From an uncultured Gammaproteobacteria bacterium (GTDB lineage: Bacteria > Pseudomonadota > Gammaproteobacteria > Steroidobacterales > Woeseiaceae): a stretch of DNA of 12,843 nucleotides. Made by a program: the position numbers and the translations under genes. Each line of letters begins with the position of its first letter. Position 1 is the stretch's first letter. This document shows positions 1 through 6,618 of the stretch, piece after piece. Under the pieces are notes generated by a model. It was not told the DNA's origin, made no database searches, and worked only from the letters and a program-made list of their open reading frames with translations. The DNA lies in NCBI GenBank assembly GCA_938003715.1, contig CALKYK010000525.1, positions 1 through 12,843 of the forward strand, written 5' to 3'.

Positions 1-41
1 AACCGAAAAATAGCATCAAAAAATCGCGGAGGCATTTTGGA

Positions 42-88
42 CGCGCTTTAGCGCGCCCGAGCGAAGCGAGGGTGAGGGCCGTAGGCCC
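42..88. repeat. Two adjacent GC-rich hairpins in the intergenic block
   Basis: Two short perfect inverted repeats lie close together. The first is CGCGC at 42-46 paired with GCGCG at 51-55 around a 4-base loop. The second is GGGCC at 76-80 paired with GGCCC at 84-88 around loop GTA. The GGGCC/GGCCC arms recur in the next repeat (127-139), so the arms could also cross-pair. The hairpins lie downstream of the peroxiredoxin stop. No U-run follows closely enough to call an intrinsic terminator. I see no gene in 1-258. Confidence 0.5.
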
Positions 89-116
89 GAATCAAATCCT
101 CTCACCGTGCATTTTT

Positions 117-194
117 GTCATTGCGAGGCCCGAAGGGCCGAGGCAATCCATGCCCGTCTGTGGTTTGCTTCGTCGCCACGCTCCTCGCAATGAC
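117..194. repeat. Palindromic dispersed repeat (GTCATTGCGAGG type)
   Basis: A 12-base arm, GTCATTGCGAGG at 117-128, is perfectly inverted at 183-194 (CCTCGCAATGAC). An inner hairpin, GGCCC at 127-131 with GGGCC at 135-139, sits just inside the left arm. The flanks read GGCAATCC and GGTTTGCTTCGTCGCC, matching a short palindromic repeat that I recall as scattered between genes in many unrelated bacterial genomes. It codes for nothing evident. It lies about 65 bases past the stop of the peroxiredoxin gene, a typical place for REP-like elements, where it may protect mRNA 3' ends or be mobilised in trans. Confidence 0.75.
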
Positions 195-225
195 GGGAGT
201 GGTGCGCTCCTCACAATGACGTGAG
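179..225. repeat. Two 21-bp direct copies of the repeat's right end
   Basis: The stretch 179-199, which covers the right arm of the palindromic repeat, is followed 26 bases later by a near copy at 205-225. The copies differ at two positions (CTCGCAATGACGGGAG versus CTCACAATGACGTGAG). The second copy is an orphan half-repeat. This suggests local duplication or remnants of two neighbouring repeat insertions. Confidence 0.7.
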
Positions 226-258
226 AGGTCGCACTGATCGTGATTACGGCAGGGGAGA

Positions 259-828
259 CTACTCCGCCAATCGCTGCACCGCCTCTAGCGACTTCTCAAC
301 ATTGTCGAACGGGGAAATACCGCCGATCGTTTCGGCGATCGTGCCGTCTGACCTGACGATGAATGTCACGCGCTCCGCGAAGCCGTGACCGATTTCTACG
401 CCGCGCGTGTCTTTCGCACCTTCCACTGCGCCACGAACATCCAGGCCGTACGACCTGGCGATGTCGCCGGACTCGTCGGATGCGACCGCAAGATTGCCGG
501 CGCAGTATTCGGGATCGGCGGAAAAATCATTGAGCCGTTCGATATTGTCGAGGGAAACGCCGATCACGCTCGCACCGGCAGCCTTGAACATGTCCATCTT
601 TGTCGAAAACTGGTTCGCCTGGATATTGCAGCCCTGCGTGTACGCCGACGGATAGAAATAGACGACCACGTTGCCCTCATCCAGCGCATCCTCGAGCGAA
701 AAATCGAATTCCTCGCCCGCCAGCGAGGCCCGTGCCTCGAACATGGGCGCGGACTCGCCCGGCTGGAGTGCGGCGAAAGCCGATACTGCAACGCAAAGTG
801 AAATCAGGGTAATCAGGAATTTTTTCAT
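259..828 (-). CDS. Exported peroxiredoxin (AhpC/TSA, BCP/PrxQ-like)
   Basis: This thiol peroxidase probably reduces peroxides outside the cytoplasm. The 189-residue product starts with a signal peptide (MKKF, hydrophobic core to about residue 17, SAFA-A near residues 16-20). The thioredoxin-like domain carries the peroxidatic motif P60-x3-T64-x2-C67 and a conserved Arg at 153 (RVTFIV), giving the expected P/T/C/R active site. There is no Cys five residues after C67, where classic BCP enzymes have a resolving Cys. C109 (PEYCAGN) is the only other Cys of the mature protein and could resolve, or the enzyme could be 1-Cys. I chose the ATG at 826-828 because GGAG lies 6 bases upstream. An in-frame GTG at 841-843 would overlap that ribosome site and spoil the signal peptide. 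The reducing partner is not visible here. The peroxiredoxin assignment is firm; the subfamily is less so. Confidence 0.9.
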   Translation of the reverse strand: MKKFLITLISLCVAVSAFAALQPGESAPMFEARASLAGEEFDFSLEDALDEGNVVVYFYPSAYTQGCNIQANQFSTKMDMFKAAGASVIGVSLDNIERLNDFSADPEYCAGNLAVASDESGDIARSYGLDVRGAVEGAKDTRGVEIGHGFAERVTFIVRSDGTIAETIGGISPFDNVEKSLEAVQRLAE

Positions 829-834
829 TGGTAT

Positions 835-855
835 CTCCAACACGCCGTCGGCGTG
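835..855 (-). promoter_or_regulatory. Ribosome site of the peroxiredoxin gene with abutting hairpin
   Basis: On the minus strand GGAG (838-835) sits 6 bases before the ATG and fixes the start. Two bases upstream is a perfect hairpin, CACGCC/GGCGTG with a 3-base loop (841-855). A stem this close to the ribosome site could modulate translation or simply tuck in the leader. No known riboswitch class is recognisable. Confidence 0.45.
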
Positions 856-942
856 GTATCGCTGCGTCCTCTCGATCGGACCCGACGCCGGCGGCCGAAG
901 TTCTGTCGAGCACCGTACCTTCTGCCCGGCCTTGGGGTGCCT

Positions 943-972
943 ATTGTGCGGCTACGGGCTCGTCGATGTCCA
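943..972 (-). promoter_or_regulatory. Candidate sigma-70 promoter for the peroxiredoxin gene
   Basis: Read on the minus strand, TGGACA (972-967, 5 of 6 to TTGACA) is followed after 18 bases by CACAAT (948-943, 4 of 6 to TATAAT). It would give a leader of roughly 105 bases before the ATG at 828. It lies in the 210-base gap between the SnoaL-like gene and the peroxiredoxin gene. Such matches arise by chance, so this is only a candidate. Confidence 0.35.
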
Positions 973-1038
973 CTGCCGTACCTGAAGCCGAGCCGTGGAT
1001 GGGAGTCATGTGACCAGTACGAATTGGACCTGGCCGGG

Positions 1039-1443
1039 CTATGCACGCGCTATCAGCGTCTCCTGGAGGAAAATCCACGACGTCCTGTCGTCGCGGTTGC
1101 ATAGTACCGCCGAACTGATTCTGCTGCGCCCCGGCTCGGAAAGGTGGTCTTCGCGATACGTCGCGAGGTGGCAGTGACCGGCGAGTGGCCTGGTTACGAG
1201 GCCGGATATCTCGAGTCGGTATGACGCCCCCTTCGTTCCGTACGCGCGCCGAAAATTGTCGACGACTTCCCTCTTCCCGGCGCGGGAGCCATCCGGGTGA
1301 ACGACCTGGAAATCCTCGTCGAGCGCATTTTCGAGTCGCGCAATCGTGTCGCCCGGCGGCACTTCGCCCTTCAGCCACTGCTCGAGAAAACGGTGCAGCT
1401 CGAGCACCTCGCGGGCGAACGAATCGTGAGCGTCACGCGACAT
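1039..1443 (-). CDS. SnoaL/DUF4440-like (NTF2-fold) small protein
   Basis: The 134-residue product has the pattern of the NTF2-like DUF4440/SnoaL group: an N-terminal helix (FAREVLELHRFLEQWLKG, about residues 9-26), a middle segment with DEDFQVVHPDG (about 42-52), and C-terminal strands with HLATYRE (92-98), SRISSAV (107-113) and WIFLQETLI (123-131). These folds form a cone-shaped pocket; members are enzymes, binding proteins or of unknown role, and no catalytic residue can be named here. The ATG at 1441-1443 overlaps the end of the upstream reductase gene by 11 bases, which suggests translational coupling. A TTG at 1471-1473 would extend it by 10 residues. No good ribosome site precedes either start. 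No signal peptide or membrane segment is seen. The function is unknown; a link to quinone or xenobiotic handling is inferred only from the neighbour. Confidence 0.75.
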   Translation of the reverse strand: MSRDAHDSFAREVLELHRFLEQWLKGEVPPGDTIARLENALDEDFQVVHPDGSRAGKREVVDNFRRAYGTKGASYRLEISGLVTRPLAGHCHLATYREDHLSEPGRSRISSAVLCNRDDRTSWIFLQETLIARA

Positions 1444-2434
1444 CGCCCAGGCGTTGCGGACGGACCGTCGCAAACTGCGGGTCCGTGAACTGGACGAGCG
1501 GTCCCGCCGCGATGATTTCCGGGTTGATGGACGGAATCCGGTCGTAGTAATGGCGTTTGACGTGATCGAACCTCACGGTTTGGCCGACGCCCGGCAGGTC
1601 GAACAGGCGACGCGTGTACGCCGTCAGCGCCGGGTAGTCCACCAGCCGGCGGATATTGCACTTCAGGGGCCCGTGGTAGACGGCATCGAAGCGGCTGAGC
1701 GTTGCAAAAAGGTGCCAGTCCGACTCCGTGATCCGTGCGCCGAGCAGGTAGTCCTGCCGCGACAGCCGCTCCTCGAGCTCATCCAGTGCGGCAAACAGAG
1801 CGATCACCGCACGGTCGTAACTGCGCTGGGTCGACGCGAATCCTGCCGCGTAGACGCCTGAGCAAACGCTGCCGAGAATGAAGGTATTCAGCCTGTCGAT
1901 GTCCTGCCTCAGTTCGCGAGGGTAAAAGTCGACGGTTGCATCGCCCCATCGATCGAACTCGCTGTTCAGCATGCGAATGATTTCACCGGACTCGTTGTTG
2001 ACGATGGTCTGCTGCCGGCGATCGAACAGAACGGGCACCGACACGACGCCGGTAAAATCCGGTTTCGCCTGCTGGTAGATCTCGTACAGGTACCGTTTGC
2101 CGTTGATGTGGTCGATCGTGCTGAGCGACGAATCGGCAAATTGCCAGCCGTTCGGCCCCGACCATTTCGGATGCACGACGGACATCGAAATGACGCCTTC
2201 CAGCTTTTTCAGCTTCCGGTACAGGATGACGCGATGGGCCCAGGGGCACGCATAGCTGACGTAGAGATGATAGCGACCGGGCTCGGCCGGGAATGCGGCA
2301 CCCTTACCCGCGGTGACGTAGTCGCGAAACCACTTCTGTTTTTCGACGCGCCTGCGTTCGCGCAATTCCGGCGTATCGGTGACGTTGTCGTGCCACACGC
2401 CGTCGATCAGCAGTTTTCTCGACACCCGTTGCAT
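1433..2434 (-). CDS. Glutathionyl-hydroquinone reductase (YqjG/PcpF/ECM4 family)
   Basis: This enzyme removes glutathione from glutathionyl-hydroquinones, using a second glutathione and releasing the hydroquinone and GSSG; it is a Xi-class glutathione transferase of the cytoplasm. At 333 residues it has the normal family length. The N-terminal thioredoxin-like domain contains SYACPWAHR (60-68), with Cys63 as the expected catalytic residue, then VPVLFD (133-138) and NNESGEIIRM (146-155), the glutathione-binding Glu-Ser pair. The helical C-terminal domain has VYAAGFA (194-200) and the family's end motif HVKRHYYDRI...INPEIIAAGP (291-312). I kept the ATG at 2432-2434, although its GAGG is directly adjacent. 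A GTG three codons in (2423-2425) has the same GAGG 9 bases upstream and may be the true start. It heads a two-gene unit with the SnoaL-like gene. yqjG is the E. coli homologue's name. Confidence 0.92.
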   Translation of the reverse strand: MQRVSRKLLIDGVWHDNVTDTPELRERRRVEKQKWFRDYVTAGKGAAFPAEPGRYHLYVSYACPWAHRVILYRKLKKLEGVISMSVVHPKWSGPNGWQFADSSLSTIDHINGKRYLYEIYQQAKPDFTGVVSVPVLFDRRQQTIVNNESGEIIRMLNSEFDRWGDATVDFYPRELRQDIDRLNTFILGSVCSGVYAAGFASTQRSYDRAVIALFAALDELEERLSRQDYLLGARITESDWHLFATLSRFDAVYHGPLKCNIRRLVDYPALTAYTRRLFDLPGVGQTVRFDHVKRHYYDRIPSINPEIIAAGPLVQFTDPQFATVRPQRLGDVA

Positions 2435-2438
2435 CCTC

Positions 2439-2455
2439 GCCGGTTGTCGACCGGC
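2439..2455. repeat. Inverted repeat just upstream of the reductase start
   Basis: GCCGG at 2439-2443 is inverted as CCGGC at 2451-2455 with a 7-base spacer. It ends 4 bases before the ATG of the glutathionyl-hydroquinone reductase. As RNA it would form a stem next to the ribosome site; as DNA it could be a minor operator. The short arm length makes chance quite possible. Confidence 0.3.
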
Positions 2456-2511
2456 AACTCAAATTGGAAGCTCGAGGATGGACGCTGCGAAATTGCCGCA
2501 CAATTCCAAAT

Positions 2512-2534
2512 TCCTGCAAATATCGCTTGCAGGA
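2512..2534. promoter_or_regulatory. Candidate operator: perfect 8-bp inverted repeat, 7-bp spacer
   Basis: TCCTGCAA (2512-2519) and TTGCAGGA (2527-2534) form a perfect dyad around ATATCGC. The site lies about 80 bases upstream of the glutathionyl-hydroquinone reductase start, in the 147-base gap after the VWA gene. An A/T-rich dyad of this size in a GC-rich genome is what a dimeric repressor or activator site looks like. I cannot name the regulator, and no regulator gene is in the window. The alternative is an RNA hairpin at the 3' end of the VWA transcript, but no U-run follows. Confidence 0.45.
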
Positions 2535-2581
2535 GCGCACCGCGTACGGTTCGAGTTGCGCGGATTTTCGGTTAATTGCGG

Positions 2582-4411
2582 CTAGTTGGTTGCGGACCGG
2601 AACGACTGCGAGCGTTGCTCCGATTCCAGTCGCTCGATTCTTGCAACCGCATCTTCGCACGAGCGGTACTGGATCTGGCCGCGCTGCTCGACGTGACGAA
2701 TGCTGTCGTCCTGCTTCTGCCAGGTCAGCGTCAGCCTGTCGCGGGGAGAGAGTGCGATGCGCACTTCGCGCGGCGGCGAGCTGTCGAGCTCGACCCGGTA
2801 CTCGCCCTCGGGCAGGTACAGGATCTCATCTTCGCCGAGCGATCCGCTGGCGACGGGCGTGCGGCCCTTGTAGACGCTGAACGAGGTCGCCACCGTGCGT
2901 GCCAGTGCTGCCTTGAGTTCCTCGGCGCTGCCGGCGGTCACGTAGCGACCACCTGACGCGTCGGCGACAGCTCGCAGACTTGCGGTGTCTTCATCCGCCG
3001 CGCTGCCGAGCCCGAAGCCGATCAGGTGCACGGTAATGCCCTGGTCGCGTAGGTCTCTTGCCGCCTGCACCGGGTCGCCGCCGCAGCTTTCGATGCCGTC
3101 GGTGACCAGGATGACGGCGCGATCGCCCTGCTGCATGCCGAAATCGCGCGCAGCCTGGTTAAGTGCGTAAGCGATCGGCGTCTGGCCCAACGGGCGAAGC
3201 CCGGAAATCGCATGGCGTATCGGATCGCGATTCGCGTCCGCGAACGGTACGAGCAGGGTCGAGTCTGCACAGTTGGCCTCCTCGCTAGGGCTCGTGCTGC
3301 CGTAGGCTCGCAGCGCAAGATCCAGGTCCTGCGGGAACCAGTACGAAACTTCTTCCAGAATTTCCTTGGCAACCGACATCTTTGGCGCGTCGCCCATGCG
3401 GCCCCACATGCTGCGCGATGCGTCGACGACGATTTCGACCGAGCGGTCGCTCAGCGACACGACCGGCCGGCCGTCCTTGACGGCGGCTACCTGCAGGGCC
3501 GCGCAGCTCGCGTCCTGCACGTTGACCGTCACGGCCGTTTCCTTCACCTGGCCGCTGAGGCTCGTCGCCGTGGCGACGATGCGATTCTCGCCGACGGTGA
3601 GCGGTACATTGCCCTTGAACGTGCCGCCGGCGAGCTGCGCGGCAACCGGCGTCCCGCCGTTGACGCTCAGCATCACGCTGTCGACACCCGTCGTACGCAG
3701 GTTGAGGAACGCCTCCGGCAACTTCGAAGGGTCCGTAACCTGTACGAAACTGCCGCCGGTGCCCCAGGAAATCTCGTCGAGTATCTCGGCGCCGGTCTTG
3801 TTCGACCCGAGCAGCATTGATTGAATCGTTACGCCCGCTAGCGCCGCGTCCCGTGTTGCCGCGTGCGCTTTGCTACGGCTGGACCTGCCATCCGTGAACA
3901 GCATGATCACGCGTGACGAGTCGGGGCGCCCGTTCGCCTCGAGTTCGGCCAGCGCAGTCCGCAGGCCCGCCGCGAGATTGGTGCTGCCGGAACGCGGCAG
4001 GGTGCGAATCGCCTCGACGACCTGTTCCCGGTCTGCCGTCAGTGGCTGCGCGAGCTCGCCGCGGCTGTCGAAACTGACGACGCCGATCTGGATATCGCTT
4101 TTCGGCGACAGGTTGCGTACCAGTCCAATCGCACCGGCCGAGCGAAAATCGTCGGGGTCCGTACCGCGCAGGCTCGTCGACGTGTCCATGACGAAAATCA
4201 TGTCGAGGTAGCGCACGCCGCCGATCGCCGAGGCGATGCCCTCGACCTCCACCGACACTTCGTCGGTTGATGCCGTGAAGTCAGCGGCCGGTGACTGGAT
4301 TTCGATTTGAAGCCGGCCCTGCGGCGTCGTCGCCGACTCATCAGCGTGCGACTGCAGCGATACAAAGGCGCAAAACAGGACCAGGAAATTGAAGACAGGA
4401 ATATTTCTCAT
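2582..4411 (-). CDS. Secreted protein with two von Willebrand factor A domains
   Basis: The 609-residue product starts with a signal peptide (MRNIPVFNFLVLF, cleavage likely near A23) with no lipobox. The first VWA domain (about 68-240) has the metal-binding MIDAS motif DTSTS at 76-80, Thr144 and FTDG with Asp174. A beta-rich linker follows (about 245-300, NGGTPV and VGENRIVATA). The second VWA domain (about 324-510) has DASRS at 330-334, a following MWGRMG, GQTP with Thr411 and VTDG with Asp438. A beta-rich tail and a short charged helix (RIERLESEQR) close the protein. Both metal sites look intact, so both domains probably bind a divalent cation and a protein ligand in the periplasm or at the surface. 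The ATG at 4409-4411 was chosen because it gives the signal peptide and has a weak GGTGAT upstream; an earlier start at 4465 adds 18 non-signal residues. The binding partner is unknown, and no AAA/MoxR or metalloprotease partner gene lies beside it. Confidence 0.88.
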   Translation of the reverse strand: MRNIPVFNFLVLFCAFVSLQSHADESATTPQGRLQIEIQSPAADFTASTDEVSVEVEGIASAIGGVRYLDMIFVMDTSTSLRGTDPDDFRSAGAIGLVRNLSPKSDIQIGVVSFDSRGELAQPLTADREQVVEAIRTLPRSGSTNLAAGLRTALAELEANGRPDSSRVIMLFTDGRSSRSKAHAATRDAALAGVTIQSMLLGSNKTGAEILDEISWGTGGSFVQVTDPSKLPEAFLNLRTTGVDSVMLSVNGGTPVAAQLAGGTFKGNVPLTVGENRIVATATSLSGQVKETAVTVNVQDASCAALQVAAVKDGRPVVSLSDRSVEIVVDASRSMWGRMGDAPKMSVAKEILEEVSYWFPQDLDLALRAYGSTSPSEEANCADSTLLVPFADANRDPIRHAISGLRPLGQTPIAYALNQAARDFGMQQGDRAVILVTDGIESCGGDPVQAARDLRDQGITVHLIGFGLGSAADEDTASLRAVADASGGRYVTAGSAEELKAALARTVATSFSVYKGRTPVASGSLGEDEILYLPEGEYRVELDSSPPREVRIALSPRDRLTLTWQKQDDSIRHVEQRGQIQYRSCEDAVARIERLESEQRSQSFRSATN

Positions 4412-4778
4412 GGCATCACCCGTGGTGAGCTCGGGTACCGGCGGGCTAGACCCCTGCCGGAGCAACGCGCCGCGAAGCGGCCTGTGACATAAAGTATCCG
4501 CAGGCCAGCATAGGCGCCGCCCGGCCGCGAATCATGGACCTGGTACACACTTTCCGGGGCCGGTCCGTCGAATGCGGGCCCAAAATAACGAAATCCGCGG
4601 CGACGCGCTGCTCGGCTGCATTATGACAAGCCGACACGGTGCGAATCCGAAATCCCAAACTTCGAACCGATTCCTTGTTCTGTCGCTCAGGGTGCGGAAA
4701 CTGGCGCATTCGATGCGGCGTTCCGCGCACGGAAGCTGCTTGGGCAACGCAAGGGACTGATCCCTTTCAGGAGCGACC
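4412..4778. other. 367-base gap between divergent genes, no gene seen
   Basis: This gap separates the minus-strand VWA gene from the plus-strand Septum_form-like gene, so it should hold a promoter for each. I see no convincing -35/-10 pair for either strand. A small hairpin, GCCGC/GCGGC at 4469-4481 with a 3-base loop, lies in the leader side of the VWA gene. TACTTT on the minus strand near 4495 is the best -10-like word but has no fitting -35. Open frames in the gap are short and Arg-rich and look like chance. Confidence 0.6.
4751..4773 (+). promoter_or_regulatory. Ribosome site of the Septum_form-like gene with upstream hairpin
   Basis: AGGAG at 4769-4773 lies 5 bases before the ATG at 4779 and is the clearest ribosome site in the window. 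Just before it, AAGGGA (4751-4756) and TCCCTT (4761-4766) form a perfect hairpin with loop CTGA. The stem leaves the AGGAG free, so it may stabilise the mRNA 5' end rather than block it. Confidence 0.6.
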
Positions 4779-5246
4779 ATGAAAAGTTGGGGTGTATACA
4801 TACTGGTAGCACTGGGCGTCATCGGCTACCGGGCAATGACGTCGGCGGACCGGGACGACTCGGGTGCCATCATCGGAGGCGGCAGCGTCGATGCCTTCGA
4901 GATTCGCGAGGGCGACTGCTTCGACGATGCGAGTTCGATGGATTCCATCTCGAGTCTGCCGGCGGTGCCGTGCACGGAACCGCACGACAACGAGGCTTAC
5001 GCGGTGTTCGACGTCAGCCTGAGCGAGTATCCGGGCGAGGACGCGATGTGGGAGATGGCATACGACTCGTGCATGGATCGCTTCGAAGGCTTCGTCGGTA
5101 AACCCTACGAGGAATCCGCACTCGACATCTTCACGATGTACCCGTCGCCGGACAGCTTCAGGCAAAACGACCGCGAGGTCGTCTGTGCCGTGTTCGACAT
5201 GAACGCAAACAAGCTGGTCGGCAGCGCAGAGGGTCGCGCGCTCTAG
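4779..5246 (+). CDS. Membrane-anchored Septum_form-domain-like protein
   Basis: The 155-residue product has one N-terminal hydrophobic segment (residues 4-17), likely an uncleaved anchor, then an acidic exported domain. The domain follows the pattern I know from Septum_form (PF13845): REGDCFDD (43-50), a short loop, VPCTEPHDNEAYAVF (63-77), YPG (84-86), an AYDSCMDRFEGFVG segment (94-107), a YP pair (121-122) and DREVVCAVFD (131-140). The four Cys at 47, 65, 98 and 136 would suit two disulfides outside the cytoplasm. The family takes its name from an actinobacterial link to septum formation, and its biochemical role is unclear. It is the only plus-strand gene here and has a strong ribosome site. 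Its stop lies 7 bases from the stop of the convergent transporter gene. The family match is from memory of the motif, so moderate certainty. Confidence 0.75.
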   Translation: MKSWGVYILVALGVIGYRAMTSADRDDSGAIIGGGSVDAFEIREGDCFDDASSMDSISSLPAVPCTEPHDNEAYAVFDVSLSEYPGEDAMWEMAYDSCMDRFEGFVGKPYEESALDIFTMYPSPDSFRQNDREVVCAVFDMNANKLVGSAEGRAL

Positions 5247-5253
5247 ATCATAT

Positions 5254-6618
5254 TCAGCGCGCTTCGTGCAGCGAGAGTCCCTCGGCGAGGGACTCGAGCG
5301 TCTTTCCTTTGGTCTCCGGCATCAGGAACAGCACGAACAGCAGCTGCAGGACCATCATCGCGGCGAAGAAGGCGAAGATCGCCTGGCCGTCGAACATCGA
5401 CAGCACCCACGGCATCAGCAGCGTGATCGTTGCCGCAAAGACCCAGTGCGTCCCCGATCCCAATGACTGTCCTTTGGCCCGCACGTTGTTCGGAAAGATT
5501 TCCGAAATGAACACCCAGATCACCGCGCCCTGCCCGACCGCGTGCGAGGCGATGAACACGAACAGGCTCGCGGCGACAAACGCGCCGCCGCTGTCGGTGG
5601 CAAAGGCGAAAGAAACGGCGAGCAGCGAGGCGATGTAGCCGACGGAACCGATCAGCATCAGCGTCCGCCGCCCGGCGCTATCGATCAGGAGCATGCCGAC
5701 TATCGTGAACACCAGGTTCGCGATCCCAATTCCTGCCGTCGAGAGCAACGCGGAACCGGCGTCCAGGCCCGCCAGGCCGAAAATGCGTGGCGCGAAATAG
5801 ATGATGAAGTTGATGCCCGATGCCTGGTTGAAAAAGGCGAGCAGGAACGCAAGCAGGATCGGTCGCAGATAGGCGCGCCGGAACAGGTGATCGTCCGACA
5901 ACTCGTGCTGCGCGTGCCGTATTTCGGCAATCACGTCGTCCGACCGGCCCGGGTTGACCTGTTCGAGAATCGTACGAGCCGCGGTCTCGTCTTCCCGGTT
6001 CAGGAGTAGCCAGCGCGGGCTCTCCGGCACGCGCATGACCAGCGCGAGAAACGCCGCAGCCGGAAGGCTTTCGACGCCCAGCATCCAGCGCCAGTCGAGC
6101 GACAGGAACTCGGACAGCAGGTAGTTGGACAGGAACGCGACCAGGATGCCGAACACGATCTGGAACTGGTACAGCGCCACAAGGCGCCCGCGATACTGCG
6201 CGGGAGCGATCTCGGCGATGTAGGCCGGCACGGCGATCGACGACATGCCGACGCCAAGCCCGCCGATGAAACGCAGCAGCGAAAACGTATACGGATCCGG
6301 TGCCACGGCGGAGCCGAGCGCCGACAGCAGGTACAGGACGCCGATCAGGATCAGCGTCGGTTTCCTGCCGAAGCGGTCGCAGGGCAAATTGCCGACCAGC
6401 GCGCCGATGACGGTCCCCCACAGCGCCGACGACATGATGAAGGCGCCGTGAAACAGCGGGCTCGTCTGCCACAGCCGCTGGATGGGCTGGTCCGCGCCGG
6501 AAATGACGGCCGTGTCGAAGCCGAACAGGAAACCGCCGATCGCAACGGCGACGGACCAGAAGACGAGCCTGCCCGTCGTGTGCGTTGCCGGGCCCGTCAC
6601 GGGCGCGTTCGAGCTCAT
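5254..6618 (-). CDS. MFS sugar-porter-family transporter
   Basis: This 454-residue inner-membrane protein has the 12-helix layout of the sugar porter family (XylE/GalP/GLUT relatives). Visible family motifs are GGFLFGFDTAVISG (28-41, with the likely proton-coupling Asp35), DRFGRK (81-86), PESPRWLL (198-205) in the central loop, NQASGIN (264-270) in helix 7, DSAGRR (313-318), SEIFPNNVR (372-380) and PETKGKTLE (434-442). The first Gln of the usual QQxSGIN is Asn here, a variant I associate with prokaryotic members. The substrate is probably a sugar or polyol brought in with protons, but it cannot be read from sequence. The ATG overlaps the stop of the DmsC-like anchor gene by 4 bases (ATGA, 6615-6618), so it is translated as the fourth gene of the molybdoenzyme operon. 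That pairing is unusual, since known sulfite-oxidation operons carry other exporters if any. Confidence 0.9.
   Translation of the reverse strand: MSSNAPVTGPATHTTGRLVFWSVAVAIGGFLFGFDTAVISGADQPIQRLWQTSPLFHGAFIMSSALWGTVIGALVGNLPCDRFGRKPTLILIGVLYLLSALGSAVAPDPYTFSLLRFIGGLGVGMSSIAVPAYIAEIAPAQYRGRLVALYQFQIVFGILVAFLSNYLLSEFLSLDWRWMLGVESLPAAAFLALVMRVPESPRWLLLNREDETAARTILEQVNPGRSDDVIAEIRHAQHELSDDHLFRRAYLRPILLAFLLAFFNQASGINFIIYFAPRIFGLAGLDAGSALLSTAGIGIANLVFTIVGMLLIDSAGRRTLMLIGSVGYIASLLAVSFAFATDSGGAFVAASLFVFIASHAVGQGAVIWVFISEIFPNNVRAKGQSLGSGTHWVFAATITLLMPWVLSMFDGQAIFAFFAAMMVLQLLFVLFLMPETKGKTLESLAEGLSLHEAR
5275..5295. repeat. Strong hairpin inside the transporter gene's 3' end
   Basis: A perfect 9-bp stem with a 3-base loop spans 5275-5295, inside codons for ESLAEGL near the C-terminus of the transporter. 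It lies about 20 bases before the transporter stop and about 30 bases past the stop of the convergent Septum_form-like gene. With only 7 bases between the two stops there is no room for a separate terminator, so this stem could protect or end either transcript. No U-run follows on either strand. Confidence 0.5.

Noticed and set aside
1..60. Possible intrinsic terminator at the left edge
   Set aside because: On the minus strand the T-run near 17-24 is almost 20 bases from the nearest stem (42-55), too far for a normal rho-independent terminator.
941..1378. A 145-codon minus-strand frame overlapping the SnoaL-like gene
   Set aside because: It is Arg-rich without recognisable fold signatures, whereas the other frame has the NTF2-like pattern and a start coupled to the upstream gene.
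4446..4822. Short open frames in the gap before the Septum_form-like gene
   Set aside because: Both minus-strand frames lack ribosome sites and family patterns, and one runs across the clear ribosome site of the plus-strand gene.
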